Source of the DNA: Proteiniclasticum sp. | GTDB taxonomy: Bacteria > Bacillota > Clostridia > Clostridiales > Clostridiaceae | Length of the DNA: 60,665 nucleotides | Direction of reading: 5' to 3' | Assembly: GCF_003514505.1 (NCBI RefSeq) | Contig: NZ_DOPX01000029.1 | Coordinates: 1 to 60,665, forward strand | In this document: positions 41,408 through 50,064 of the stretch, in pieces | Position numbering within the stretch: the first letter of the stretch is position 1 | How the letters are laid out: each line of letters starts with the position of its first letter | The notes under the pieces: model-generated | Seen by the model: the letters and a program-made list of their open reading frames with translations, nothing else | What the model was told of the DNA's origin: nothing | Databases searched by the model: none | Position numbers and translations under genes: made by a program

Positions 41408-41821
41408 ATGAAAGTGAAAAAATGGGATGTGATCATCATTGGAATATTTGTGCTTGCTTCATTTATTCCAGCGTTGATATTTACTCTGAATACAAGATCT
41501 GCATCAGATGGGTACTATGTGGAAATCAAAGTTCAGGGAGAATTCTATGAAAGGGTTCAGCTGACAGGGCATACAGGAAGAGATGAAATTCGCATTGAAA
41601 CTGATTTGGGTGTCAATATTGTGGAGATTATTGATGAGAAAGTCGGTATGTATGAAGCGGACTGTCCTGACAAAGTGTGTTATTCACCAGAATATATTTC
41701 CAGACCTGGTGAGACCATTGTCTGTCTGCCGAATCGAATTGTAATTGAAGTAAAGGGAGAAAAACCACAAGAGGATGATGAGGACATCATCACTGGGTTT
41801 AAAAGTGACAACCATGACTAA
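41408..41821 (+). CDS. NusG domain II-containing membrane-anchored protein
   Basis: The 137-residue protein has one membrane helix (about residues 8-27) and an outer domain of NusG-domain-II type with the motif CPDKVC (about 91-96). It shares only this fold with transcription factor NusG and acts outside the membrane. It is encoded directly before a Gx transporter, as in Listeria-type extracellular electron transfer loci, where such a pair is needed for electron export. ATG at 41408 has AAGGGGG upstream; a longer frame start lacks a ribosome-binding site. Confidence 0.87.
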   Translation: MKVKKWDVIIIGIFVLASFIPALIFTLNTRSASDGYYVEIKVQGEFYERVQLTGHTGRDEIRIETDLGVNIVEIIDEKVGMYEADCPDKVCYSPEYISRPGETIVCLPNRIVIEVKGEKPQEDDEDIITGFKSDNHD

Positions 41822-42368
41822 GACAACCAAAATGATTTTCATTTCACTTATTGTTGCACAAGCTCTGGTGCTTCACGTGATAGAGGGGATGATTCCCCTG
41901 CCTATAGGCATCCCCGGAGCCAAGCTTGGCCTGGCAAATATTTTCACCATCATCTCTCTGTACATTCTGGGATTCAAGTCCACAGTTCTTGTAGTGGGAT
42001 TAAGAGTTGTTCTTGCAACGATGTTTGGTGGAACACTGTCTTCATTTCTATACATTATCAGTGGAGGGTTTTTAAGCCTTCTGGCCATGGCTGCGGTGAA
42101 GAATATATTTAGAGAAAAGGTTACTATCATCGGTGTCAGCGGCGCAGGAGCGGTTAGTCACAATATTGGGCAGCTTGTAGTGGCTTCGATGATTGTCAAC
42201 AACTGGTCTGTGATGATGTATCTCCCAGTTCTGACGTTCATTGGTATCGGGACTGGAATCTTTATTGGGATTGCAGCGAATTTTATTATCTATCACATGT
42301 CAAAGATTACTGCAGTGAAGAAAATCAGTCAGTTGAAAGACTGGGAAATCTTCAGGAAAGAGTCCTAG
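41814..42368 (+). CDS. Gx transporter family protein (heptaprenyl diphosphate synthase component I-like)
   Basis: The 184-residue protein has five or six predicted membrane helices and the opening stretch EGMIPLPIGIPGAKLGLANI typical of the Gx/HepI family, also with GGTLSSFLYIISGG. Despite its old name it is a membrane protein similar to ECF substrate-binding components. Its role in quinone or flavin traffic is not settled. The ATG at 41814 overlaps the preceding gene by eight bases, so translation is coupled. Confidence 0.87.
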   Translation: MTKTTKMIFISLIVAQALVLHVIEGMIPLPIGIPGAKLGLANIFTIISLYILGFKSTVLVVGLRVVLATMFGGTLSSFLYIISGGFLSLLAMAAVKNIFREKVTIIGVSGAGAVSHNIGQLVVASMIVNNWSVMMYLPVLTFIGIGTGIFIGIAANFIIYHMSKITAVKKISQLKDWEIFRKES

Positions 42369-42376
42369 AATAGGTG

Positions 42377-42409
42377 GTCGGTTGTGCTGAAGGTGCAATC
42401 GGCTTTTTT
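42377..42409 (+). terminator. Intrinsic terminator after Gx transporter gene
   Basis: GTCGGTTGTGC and GTGCAATCGGC form a stem with two G-U pairs, followed by six T. Confidence 0.8.
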
Positions 42410-42467
42410 ATTTCTTCAGACAATATGTAAAGGTAATATGAACTAAAAGAAAACTTTGCATGAACTA

Positions 42468-42539
42468 TTGACAATGATTATGTCAGGTGCTAATATAAAA
42501 AGTTATGGATTTGACATTTGAATAAATTTTCTGTATAAT
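42468..42539 (+). promoter_or_regulatory. Tandem strong promoters of veg
   Basis: P1 is TTGACA (42468-42473), 17 bases, TAATAT (42491-42496). P2 is TTGACA (42511-42516), 17 bases, TATAAT (42534-42539), a perfect consensus with optimal spacing. Two consensus -35 boxes ahead of this small gene fit the known high expression of veg in Bacillus. Confidence 0.85.
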
Positions 42540-42562
42540 CATATATGGAAGTAGGTGGTTAT

Positions 42563-42799
42563 ATGGAATATTTAAAAAATATTACCGACATTCGCAAAGA
42601 AATTGAAAAGAATGTAGGACGCGATGTAAAACTGAAAGCCAATGTGGGAAGGCGGAAAATGTATGAGAGTACTGGGACCATTGAGCAGGTTTATCCAAGT
42701 ATTTTCGTGGTCCGGTTAGACAATGAGTCTAAGGGATGCGTTTCATTCAGTTATTCTGATGTGCTCACAAAAACTGTGACTCTGTCATACAAAAATTAG
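42563..42799 (+). CDS. veg: Veg family protein
   Basis: The 78-residue protein has the Veg signature: DIRKEIEKNVGRDVKLKANVGRRK followed by the beta segment TGTIEQVYPSIFVVRL and VSFSYSDVLTKTV. In B. subtilis Veg stimulates biofilm matrix expression; its function in clostridia is uncertain. The small SH3-like barrel often binds nucleic acid or protein. ATG at 42563 follows GTAGGTGG; the ATG at 42545 lies at the transcription start of P2. Confidence 0.92.
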   Translation: MEYLKNITDIRKEIEKNVGRDVKLKANVGRRKMYESTGTIEQVYPSIFVVRLDNESKGCVSFSYSDVLTKTVTLSYKN

Positions 42800-42895
42800 T
42801 ATGTAAGGTGCTGGCGTATGCTGGCGCTTCTTTTTTTGCATATTTTCAAAGAATTTGCCATAATAGAGTCTATATTGGAAAAGTAGGTGTATTAG

Positions 42896-43738
42896 TTGAT
42901 TTTAAAAGCGTATGCGAAAATTAATCTGTCATTGGATATTGTGGGGAAAAGGGATGATGGGTATCATCTTCTGAAGATGATCATGCAAAGTGTGGAACTT
43001 CATGATGAGGTGATTCTTACGGAAAGAAAGTCAGGGATTTCGCTTTCCTGTGATAAGTCTTATGTACCTGTGGATGAAAGAAACATTGCGTATAAAGCCG
43101 CAAAACTCATTATGGAAGTAACTGGGCTGAGGTCAGGAATTCATATTCATATCAATAAGAACATTCCTGTAGCGGCTGGACTTGCTGGAGGAAGCACAGA
43201 TGCTGCTGCTGTGCTTAAAGGAATGAATGCGATGTTTTCCTTGGGGCTCTCGCATGAAGAGCTCAAAGCTTTAGGGTTGAAACTGGGTGCTGATGTGCCT
43301 TACTGCCTTGAAGGTGGCACTGCTTTATGTGAAGGGGTGGGTGAACGGATTACTAAACTCAAATCCTTCGGTGGTCATGTGGTTGTTTTGGTGAAACCTC
43401 CCTTTGGGGTATCAACAAAAGATGCTTATGGAGCATTTAATCTGGAGAAGATCAAAAGACATGTGGAAACGGAAAAGCTTATAGATTCTCTTGCGAAAGA
43501 TGACTTGAATGGTGTGCACTATTATTCTAGGAATCTTCTGGAGAATGTAGTCATACAATCTTACCCTGTAATTAAGAGCATCAAGCAGAGAGTAGTGAAA
43601 ACTGGGGCGAAAGTCACGCTGATGAGTGGCAGCGGTCCGACGGTTTATGGGATTTATGAGAATAAAGAGACAGCTGTTCGTGCTTTGGATGAGCTGAGAA
43701 AGAATGGAAATGAAGTGATTCTGACAGAGACAATATGA
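42896..43738 (+). CDS. ispE: 4-diphosphocytidyl-2-C-methyl-D-erythritol kinase
   Basis: The 280-residue GHMP kinase phosphorylates CDP-methylerythritol in the MEP pathway to isoprenoids. It has AYAKINLSLDIVGKRDDGYH at the N-terminus, the ATP loop PVAAGLAGGSTDAAA (about residues 88-102) and the closing MSGSGPTVYGI motif. The start is TTG at 42896, after AAGTAGGTG. veg and ispE are neighbours in several Firmicutes. It ends at a terminator shared with the convergent glycosyltransferase gene. Confidence 0.96.
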   Translation: MILKAYAKINLSLDIVGKRDDGYHLLKMIMQSVELHDEVILTERKSGISLSCDKSYVPVDERNIAYKAAKLIMEVTGLRSGIHIHINKNIPVAAGLAGGSTDAAAVLKGMNAMFSLGLSHEELKALGLKLGADVPYCLEGGTALCEGVGERITKLKSFGGHVVVLVKPPFGVSTKDAYGAFNLEKIKRHVETEKLIDSLAKDDLNGVHYYSRNLLENVVIQSYPVIKSIKQRVVKTGAKVTLMSGSGPTVYGIYENKETAVRALDELRKNGNEVILTETI

Positions 43739-43762
43739 GGGCTTCTTGTGAGAGGCGAAGTA

Positions 43763-43793
43763 AAAGAGTAGGAAAGTGCTTTCCTACTCTTTA
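43763..43793. terminator. Bidirectional terminator between ispE and the glycosyltransferase gene
   Basis: A perfect 14-bp inverted repeat (AAAGAGTAGGAAAG and its complement) lies between the convergent genes. Confidence 0.88.
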
Positions 43794-43801
43794 ATAGTAT
43801 A

Positions 43802-44953
43802 CTATAAATCAATCCGTTTTGTGTCATACTGCAGCGACTTCTCTTCAATAAGATCTTTGCATAGTTCGAAAATGTGCTGCGCTGCATGGGGTTTTGCGTT
43901 GTTTTTTGATTTTTCTTTCATAGAATGGAGGAATACATCATCATCGAGCAGGTTCTCGATGAGAGGACCGCAGTGCTCTCCGGTACCAAGATCCACAGCC
44001 AAGCCGTGCCTGATAAGATAATCAGCATTCTGAACTTCGTGGCCTGGTATCGCGGAGTATATGGCCAGCGGTGTTCCTGTGATAAAACTTTCTGTAATGG
44101 TCAGACCACCGGGTTTGGTGATGAGAAGATCTGTGATGCTGAGGATATCATTCATCTCTTCGCAGTATTCAAGAGGGGTGAGGCAGTGGTCGCATCGGGT
44201 TTGCAGTTCGGACATCTTCTCATAGAGCTTCTCATTTTTTCCTGTGAGAACGATGATCTGATAGGGTTTCTTCATCTGAAGGATTTCGTTGAGGATTTCT
44301 TCGATGTTTCCGATACCTAAACTTCCGCCCATGATTGTGATGATCTTCTTGTCCTGACTGAGGTTGTATTTTGAAAGAATACTCTCTCTGTCACTGATAT
44401 TCAAGAATTTTTCGGAGATGGGGATTCCGTATGGATATATCTGATTTTTATCCCGTCCACGCAATGCAAGCTCCTCAATCATATCCTCATTGGAAACAAT
44501 ATAAGCATCCACATTTCTGTGAACCCAGAAAGCGTGAGAAGCGTAATCTGTCATCACAACAAGGGATGGTTTATGCCATTGAAACTTCTTCCTCAATATT
44601 GATAGAATCTGGGCCGTGAATGCATGGGTTGCAATCAGAATATCTGGCTCAAAATCAACGATGGTAGGGTATAGCTTATTTGTAAGATAATCATTCCCTA
44701 AGGTGGAGGATTTTGTAAAGCGGCCCTCTTCGTCTGAATGTTTATATAAGAACTTGAAAAAAGAGGGATAATACCGAATGCTCTTCAGGTAAGTTCCCAC
44801 AACAAGTTTATCTAGAAACGGGCTGATGTATTTAATTGTATCAATGATTTGAACCTCTGACTGGGGTTCGTTTTTCATAATGGATTCTTTGATTGCTTCT
44901 GCGGCTTTGGCGTGGCCTCCGCCGGTGGAAACAGAAAGAATTAAAGCTCTCAT
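43802..44953 (-). CDS. MGDG synthase/UgtP-like diacylglycerol glycosyltransferase
   Basis: The 383-residue GT28-type enzyme begins with ILSVSTGGGHAKAAEAI, the MGDG-synthase signature, and ends with the UDP-sugar site TKPGGLTITESFITGTPLAIYSAIPGHE (about residues 275-305). It probably transfers glucose or galactose from UDP-sugar to diacylglycerol to make membrane glycolipid or a lipoteichoic acid anchor. It is peripheral to the membrane, with no transmembrane helix. ATG at 44953 has GAGGTG upstream; a start four codons earlier lacks it. Confidence 0.9.
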   Translation of the reverse strand: MRALILSVSTGGGHAKAAEAIKESIMKNEPQSEVQIIDTIKYISPFLDKLVVGTYLKSIRYYPSFFKFLYKHSDEEGRFTKSSTLGNDYLTNKLYPTIVDFEPDILIATHAFTAQILSILRKKFQWHKPSLVVMTDYASHAFWVHRNVDAYIVSNEDMIEELALRGRDKNQIYPYGIPISEKFLNISDRESILSKYNLSQDKKIITIMGGSLGIGNIEEILNEILQMKKPYQIIVLTGKNEKLYEKMSELQTRCDHCLTPLEYCEEMNDILSITDLLITKPGGLTITESFITGTPLAIYSAIPGHEVQNADYLIRHGLAVDLGTGEHCGPLIENLLDDDVFLHSMKEKSKNNAKPHAAQHIFELCKDLIEEKSLQYDTKRIDL

Positions 44954-45163
44954 GGTACACCTCATCCAATGGTATCTGATCTTCTGGGCAGTAATTGATT
45001 TGGATAGTTTATTTTACCACATCATCTTTGATTTTGAATATTAACAACTTATGTGGTAACAATTCTATTTTAGTTTATAATATAAATATTAATGTCATGT
45101 TAAAAACAGGGTGTTGATTCTTAAAAAAACCTTATACTGTAGAAGTGACTTGGGGGTGATATC

Positions 45164-45598
45164 GTGAAGAGAGTGAAGATTGAAGTGAAGAACAGCAGAG
45201 TCAATGAGGATCCCATAGAGGTTGTCTACTGGGGATACCGCGAAATGACCGAAGGTGTGGATAGGTTATCCTATGATGAAAGTGCGCTCACGGGCATGGA
45301 AGGGGTTCATACTCAGATTGAAGTGAGTGGTGAAGAGATCACGCTGGTGCGAACTGGAAACATTCAGGCGACCATGGTGTTCAGAGAGAACCACAGAGAC
45401 AGGTTTGTGTACAAAATGGAAGTTGGTTCCATGTCCATGGTTTTGGAGACGGATAAAGTGAGTATATGGAGAGAAGATAGGCAGATGCGGATTTATATTC
45501 GGTATAAGCTCGAAATTGCCGGGGATCCTTTTGAACAGAATGAAATGACGATTCATGTGATTGAAAAGATCGGTCAGGATCATTCGAATCCCTCTTAA
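45164..45598 (+). CDS. DUF1934 family beta-barrel protein
   Basis: The 144-residue protein is of the DUF1934/YwiB type, predicted as a small lipocalin-like beta-barrel with alternating strands (LSYDESALTGMEGVHTQIEVSGEEITLVRTG). Function unknown. It often lies before argS or pyrG in Firmicutes; here pyrG is next. The start is GTG at 45164, with TGGGGGTGA seven bases before. It is followed by its own terminator. Confidence 0.85.
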   Translation: MKRVKIEVKNSRVNEDPIEVVYWGYREMTEGVDRLSYDESALTGMEGVHTQIEVSGEEITLVRTGNIQATMVFRENHRDRFVYKMEVGSMSMVLETDKVSIWREDRQMRIYIRYKLEIAGDPFEQNEMTIHVIEKIGQDHSNPS

Positions 45599-45661
45599 TA
45601 TGAAAGATGTGCGGATGTTGGAAATGTTTTAGGTGATAAAAAAAATAAATACAAAAATAAT

Positions 45662-45701
45662 GGTAGCATGGGAAAGAAAACTATGCTATCATTATTTTTA
45701 T
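45662..45701 (+). terminator. Terminator after DUF1934 gene
   Basis: GGTAGCAT (45662) and ATGCTATC (45683) pair (one G-U) and are followed by a T-rich stretch. Confidence 0.6.
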
Positions 45702-45706
45702 ATTTA

Positions 45707-45800
45707 TTGTACATAAAGACACAAAAAGCCTATGTTATCAATAAGGGGGTAATTCTTATTATACCAAAGGTGGAATTGTTGTCAATATCTTTGGAGGTAT
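45707..45800 (+). promoter_or_regulatory. pyrG promoter and leader with G-run start and RBS hairpin
   Basis: TTGTAC (45707-45712) and TATGTT (45731-45736), spacer 18, place initiation at or next to the run of five G at 45745-45749. In B. subtilis pyrG starts with three G and is controlled by reiterative G addition when CTP is low. Downstream, ATACC-AAAG (45761-45769) can pair with CTTT/GGTAT (45789-45800), which includes the GGAGGT ribosome-binding site. No clear terminator is seen in this leader. Confidence 0.45.
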
Positions 45801-45804
45801 TTTT

Positions 45805-47409
45805 ATGAAAAAGACCAAATTTATTTTTGTCACTGGCGGTGTGGTTTCATCTCTGGGAAAAGGGATTACTGCGGCATCCTTGGGGCGTCTGCTGAAAAAC
45901 AGAGGGCTGAAGGTTACCCTTCAGAAGTTTGATCCGTATCTGAATGTGGATCCTGGCACCATGAGTCCTTATCAGCATGGAGAAGTATTTGTGACAGAAG
46001 ATGGGGCTGAGACTGATTTAGATCTGGGACATTATGAGAGATTTATTGATGAGAACCTTTCCCAAAACAGCAATGTCACTACGGGGCGGATTTATCACAG
46101 TGTTATTTCTAAAGAACGTCGCGGCGATTACCTTGGGGGAACGGTGCAAGTGATTCCTCATATCACATCGGAAATCAAAGAGAAGATCAAGGATGCTGCC
46201 TGTGAAGATGTGGATGTTGTGATTACTGAGATTGGCGGGACTGTTGGAGATATCGAGTCCCTTCCATTTCTGGAAGCAATCAGACAGATGAAATATGATG
46301 CTGGTGCAAGCAATGTGCTCTTCATTCATGTGACTCTGGTGCCGTTTCTAGGAAAAGCTGGGGAACTCAAAACAAAACCTACACAGCACAGCGTGAAGGA
46401 ACTCCGAGGCATCGGTATTCAGCCGGATCTTATTGTGTGCCGCTCTGAGAAGAAGATATCCTCTGAACTCAAAAGAAAGATTGGTCTTTTCTGCAATGTG
46501 GAAGAAGAAGCGGTCATTGAGAACCTGGATGCGGATACATTGTATGAAGTTCCGCTGCTGCTCTATAAAGAAGGATTGGATGCCATTGTTTGTAAAAAGC
46601 TGAACCTTTCCTGCGGTGAACCTGATAATACAGAATGGGAAAAAATGGTGGAAAAAATCAAGAAACCTAAAAAGCGCGTAACCATTGGATTAGTGGGCAA
46701 ATATGTGGAGCTCCATGATGCCTATCTTTCAGTGGTGGAAGCTCTGTCCCATGGCGGGCTTGTTCACGATGCAGAGGTGCGAGTGAAGTGGATCAGCGCC
46801 ATGGAAGTCAGAAGAGACCGGGCTAAAGAGATTTTTGAAGATGTCGATGGCATACTCGTTCCTGGAGGCTTTGGAGAAAGAGGTGTTGAAGGAAAGATTG
46901 AAGCCATTTCTTATGCAAGAGAAAACAACATACCATTTTTTGGGATATGTCTTGGGATGCAAGCTGCTGTAGTGGAGTTTGCGAGAAATGTCCTTGGATA
47001 TGAAGGGGCTCACAGTACCGAGTTTGTTCCGGATGGCAAATACCCTGTGATAGATCTCATGGAAGAGCAGAAAAATATTCATGGACTGGGTGGGACCATG
47101 AGACTTGGTAAGTATGAAGCAAAAGTTGAGAGATCTTCTAAAGCTTTTGAGGCCTATGGAGAGGAAAACATTTCTGAAAGACATAGACATCGGTTTGAGT
47201 TCAATAATTTCTTCATGGACGAATTCGAGAAAGCAGGCATGAAATTCAGTGGCAGAAACCCTCAGAAGAACTTGGTGGAGATTGTTGAGATTCCACAGTT
47301 AGACTGGTTTGTCGCGGTTCAATACCATCCTGAACTGAAGAGCAGACCCAATCGCCCTCACCCGCTGTTTGCTTCATTTGTTGAACATGCACTGAACCAT
47401 ACCCGGTAA
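45805..47409 (+). CDS. pyrG: CTP synthase
   Basis: The 534-residue enzyme forms CTP from UTP, ATP and glutamine. The synthetase half starts with KFIFVTGGVVSSLGKGITAAS (P-loop) and contains the UTP/CTP site EIGGTVGDIES. The glutaminase half (from about residue 290) has the catalytic Cys in FGICLGMQ (about 380-387) and the His-Glu pair in QYHPELKSRP near the end. Length is standard. GGAGGT lies seven bases before the ATG. Followed by a terminator before the rho leader. Confidence 0.98.
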   Translation: MKKTKFIFVTGGVVSSLGKGITAASLGRLLKNRGLKVTLQKFDPYLNVDPGTMSPYQHGEVFVTEDGAETDLDLGHYERFIDENLSQNSNVTTGRIYHSVISKERRGDYLGGTVQVIPHITSEIKEKIKDAACEDVDVVITEIGGTVGDIESLPFLEAIRQMKYDAGASNVLFIHVTLVPFLGKAGELKTKPTQHSVKELRGIGIQPDLIVCRSEKKISSELKRKIGLFCNVEEEAVIENLDADTLYEVPLLLYKEGLDAIVCKKLNLSCGEPDNTEWEKMVEKIKKPKKRVTIGLVGKYVELHDAYLSVVEALSHGGLVHDAEVRVKWISAMEVRRDRAKEIFEDVDGILVPGGFGERGVEGKIEAISYARENNIPFFGICLGMQAAVVEFARNVLGYEGAHSTEFVPDGKYPVIDLMEEQKNIHGLGGTMRLGKYEAKVERSSKAFEAYGEENISERHRHRFEFNNFFMDEFEKAGMKFSGRNPQKNLVEIVEIPQLDWFVAVQYHPELKSRPNRPHPLFASFVEHALNHTR

Positions 47410-47430
47410 CTTCAAAAATAACTGAAATCA

Positions 47431-47461
47431 AAACAGCATTCGTATGGGTGCTGTTTTTTCA
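47431..47461 (+). terminator. Terminator after pyrG
   Basis: AAACAGCA and TGCTGTTT pair around a ten-base loop and end in six T. Confidence 0.8.
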
Positions 47462-47473
47462 TTGGCAAACATC

Positions 47474-47482
47474 TGGTATAAT
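47474..47482 (+). promoter_or_regulatory. Extended -10 promoter of rho
   Basis: TGGTATAAT is an extended -10; initiation near 47489 would give a leader of about 225 bases. No -35 of quality is visible. Confidence 0.55.
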
Positions 47483-47534
47483 GAGATGTATCGTGATATA
47501 TTCCCATCTTTTAAGAAAAGGGGATGTCTTGGTT

Positions 47535-47603
47535 ATGTTCGCTCAATATCTTTATGAATGGTCTTATAAGTTCTGTGCTTATTCTAGTGAGTTTCCTGAT
47601 TAA
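47535..47603 (+). CDS. Possible 22-codon leader peptide upstream of rho
   Basis: An ATG at 47535 opens a 22-residue frame beginning MFAQYLYEW, containing four Tyr, three Phe and one Trp, ending at TAA 47601-47603. AAGGGG lies about eleven bases upstream, wider than ideal. A second ATG at 47524 in another frame opens a 37-residue, mostly hydrophobic peptide ending at 47637 and directly abuts the same AAGGGG. Because the two frames overlap, at most one is likely real. The leader otherwise lacks clear hairpins. Speculative. Confidence 0.25.
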   Translation: MFAQYLYEWSYKFCAYSSEFPD

Positions 47604-47713
47604 ACATTCAGACCGATCAAACAGCTTCTATAAATGACACATTTCTATCTTCGCATAGATTTTATAACAATTTGCACAATCATAGAAACAGAATAAAAAA
47701 GGAGGGCATGCCG

Positions 47714-49171
47714 ATGACTGTTACTGAAACAGACAGGTTCCAGGAGCTGAAACTGACAGAGCTTCGTGAGCTTGCAAAAGATGCTCAAATAAAGAGTTTT
47801 CAGAAGTACAGAAAGAATGAGCTGATTGCTTTACTGGAAGAGCATTATGCGCAAAAAAACGAGAAGAAACAAGAGAATGAACCGGAAGAGTTAGCGAAAG
47901 AACATCCTGTGCAGACGCCAGCGCCAGAGGATCTTTCGGAAGATCCTGAGGATGATAATGATCAAGAAGCGATTCCCCAAAAGAATGCAGCGCCAAGGGA
48001 AGTGCACCGGTCAGAGGGTGGACGCAGAGTGAAATACAGCAATGAATATGATGTCCGTGGTGTTATAGAAATACTGGAAACAAATAATTTCGGCTTTTTA
48101 AGAGGGACAAATTATCTGTCCAGTACAGATGATGTTTATGTTTCACCGCCACAGATCCGGAGATTTGATTTAAGAACGGGCGATGAAGTTATAGGGTATG
48201 CCAGGTATCCAAGAGAAGGTGAAAAATTCGCGGGGCTTACATACATCGAGAAAATCAATGGGGAGAATCCTGAGAAATCCGTTGGAAGACCTTATTTTGA
48301 AAAACTGACACCCATTTATCCTGAAGAGCGGATTCATTTGGAAGCACCTGGAGAGAACGATATTTCAATGAGGATCATAGATCTCATGGCGCCCATGGGG
48401 AAAGGTCAGCGAGGACTTGTTGTTGCACCGCCAAAGGCCGGGAAAACAACGATACTGAAAAAAATCGCGCAAAATGTTGCGAAAAATCATCCATCTATAA
48501 AAATCATTGTTTTGCTTATAGATGAACGGCCTGAAGAAGTGACGGACATGCAAAGAAGCATCGATGGGGAAGTGATTTATTCCACGTTTGATGAAGAACC
48601 GGAGCATCATACAAAAGTCGCGAGAATGGTTCTGGAGCGTGCCAAAAGAATGGTGGAGCAGAAGCAGGATGTGGTGATTCTTATGGATTCCATCACAAGA
48701 CTGGCCAGAGCATACAATTTGACCGTGACACCTTCAGGAAGAACGCTATCGGGAGGACTGGACCCTGCATCTCTTATCATGCCGAAGAAGTTTTTTGGTG
48801 CAGCCCGTAACATGGAGGAAGGTGGAAGTCTTACCATTCTTGCTACCGCATTGGTAGAAACTGGATCCAGAATGGATGATATGATTTTCGAAGAATTTAA
48901 AGGTACAGGAAATATGGAGGTTCATCTGGATAGAAGGCTGCAGGAGAGAAGAGTATTCCCGGCTATAGATATCTATAAGTCTGGAACAAGAAAAGAAAAG
49001 GCGCTTCTCTCTCAGGATGAATACGAAATGTCTATGAATATCAGAAGACAAATGAACTCCATTTCAGCACAGGACAGAGTCACTGAAGATTTGATCAGAA
49101 TGATGAGTCAGTCTGGAACAAATGAAGAGTTTATCGAAGCACTTAAAATCAATCAGGTTTTCAGTAAGTAA
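47714..49171 (+). CDS. rho: Transcription termination factor Rho
   Basis: The 485-residue protein has the N-terminal Rho/SAP helical domain (KLTELRELAKDAQIKSFQKYRKNELIALL), an acidic linker rich in Glu/Asp/Pro (about 55-100) and the cold-shock-like RNA-binding domain with GFLRGTNY (about 127-134). The ATPase domain follows, with Walker A APPKAGKTT (about 238-246) and the Q/R loops near the C-terminus. As a hexamer it unwinds RNA to end transcription. The linker insertion is typical of clostridial Rho. ATG at 47714 follows GGAGGG by seven bases; the ATG six bases earlier is too close to it. Confidence 0.96.
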   Translation: MTVTETDRFQELKLTELRELAKDAQIKSFQKYRKNELIALLEEHYAQKNEKKQENEPEELAKEHPVQTPAPEDLSEDPEDDNDQEAIPQKNAAPREVHRSEGGRRVKYSNEYDVRGVIEILETNNFGFLRGTNYLSSTDDVYVSPPQIRRFDLRTGDEVIGYARYPREGEKFAGLTYIEKINGENPEKSVGRPYFEKLTPIYPEERIHLEAPGENDISMRIIDLMAPMGKGQRGLVVAPPKAGKTTILKKIAQNVAKNHPSIKIIVLLIDERPEEVTDMQRSIDGEVIYSTFDEEPEHHTKVARMVLERAKRMVEQKQDVVILMDSITRLARAYNLTVTPSGRTLSGGLDPASLIMPKKFFGAARNMEEGGSLTILATALVETGSRMDDMIFEEFKGTGNMEVHLDRRLQERRVFPAIDIYKSGTRKEKALLSQDEYEMSMNIRRQMNSISAQDRVTEDLIRMMSQSGTNEEFIEALKINQVFSK

Positions 49172-49173
49172 AA

Positions 49174-49217
49174 AAAACAGCATCCGATGCATGCTATGTA
49201 TCGGATGCTGTTTTTTT
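49174..49217. terminator. Bidirectional terminator after rho
   Basis: A perfect inverted repeat (AACAGCATCCGAT with its complement) with A and T runs outside serves rho and the convergent regulator gene. Confidence 0.9.
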
Positions 49218-49247
49218 GATTGATTAAGAAAAATTCAAGCTCAGAAC

Positions 49248-49916
49248 CTACAACAGAAACTCATCCTCTAAGAGTATGGTCACATGGGTGCCTTCAATCT
49301 TAATAAGACCATCTTTTTCCATATTGGACAACTCTCTGGAGACAGAGGGGCGGGCGACTTTTATGATTTCGCTGATTTCGGTTTTTTTGTGTCTCATTTT
49401 GTAGTGGGTGCTTCCGGCAAGCTCCATCTCCTTAGCAAGATAGATCATCAATCTTGAGCGTACATCATTATGTGCCAGTATTTTTATTTTATTTTTCAAT
49501 ACAAAGATATGAGTAGACAGGAATGTAAGGTAATTGAAATTGAATGTCCTACTGGATTCAAGCATATGTCTCATTTCTTTGAAGGGAATGAACAAGACCT
49601 TGCTCTTTGATGTGGTTACCAATGTGAAGGGATATTTTGCCTGCTTCGTAAATAGAAGTGGTGCACCAAAACATTCACCGTGTCGGAAGATATTGATTGT
49701 AAGGGCATCACCGCTTCTTCCATACTGCTGAATGGTGAGAGTTCCTTCAAGAACGAAACCTATGGTGTCACAATAGTCCCCTTCTTGAACCACCAGACTG
49801 TCCTTCTCGAAGACTTCTTCTCTACAGCTTTCGAAGCTCAATATTCTATGTAGTTCTTCTTCATCTATATTGTTAAAAAGTGCGTTTTTCAGCAGACTCT
49901 GTATGGATTCTTTCAT
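49248..49916 (-). CDS. hcpR: Crp/Fnr family regulator, HcpR-type
   Basis: The 222-residue regulator has an N-terminal cyclic-nucleotide-type beta domain (about 20-130), a long dimer helix and a C-terminal helix-turn-helix (KTEISEIIKVARPSVSRELSNMEKDGLI, about 175-205). It lacks the four-Cys iron-sulfur set of Fnr. It is divergent from hcp and a palindrome suited to Crp/Fnr proteins lies in the shared intergenic region, which together identify it as HcpR, the nitrosative-stress regulator. ATG at 49916 has GAGGT seven bases upstream; a distant in-frame ATG does not. Confidence 0.87.
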   Translation of the reverse strand: MKESIQSLLKNALFNNIDEEELHRILSFESCREEVFEKDSLVVQEGDYCDTIGFVLEGTLTIQQYGRSGDALTINIFRHGECFGAPLLFTKQAKYPFTLVTTSKSKVLFIPFKEMRHMLESSRTFNFNYLTFLSTHIFVLKNKIKILAHNDVRSRLMIYLAKEMELAGSTHYKMRHKKTEISEIIKVARPSVSRELSNMEKDGLIKIEGTHVTILLEDEFLL

Positions 49917-50064
49917 ATCGATACCTCTTTTCATTCTTCTGGACTCTAATAGTATAGCTTGAAATCTAAGGAAATGGAATAATCCAGAGTGAAACACTCG
50001 GATGGGTTTTCTGGAACTTCTGTTCATTTTATGCTGCAATACTTTTTTGTCTTTTCTCTAAATG

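Noticed and set aside
42800..42845. Possible terminator after veg
   Set aside because: The GCTGGCG words are direct rather than inverted copies; only a weak G-U rich stem can form before the T run.
49870..49885. Second TTGTTAA word that might be a Rex site
   Set aside because: It lies inside the hcpR coding sequence and has no matching right half.
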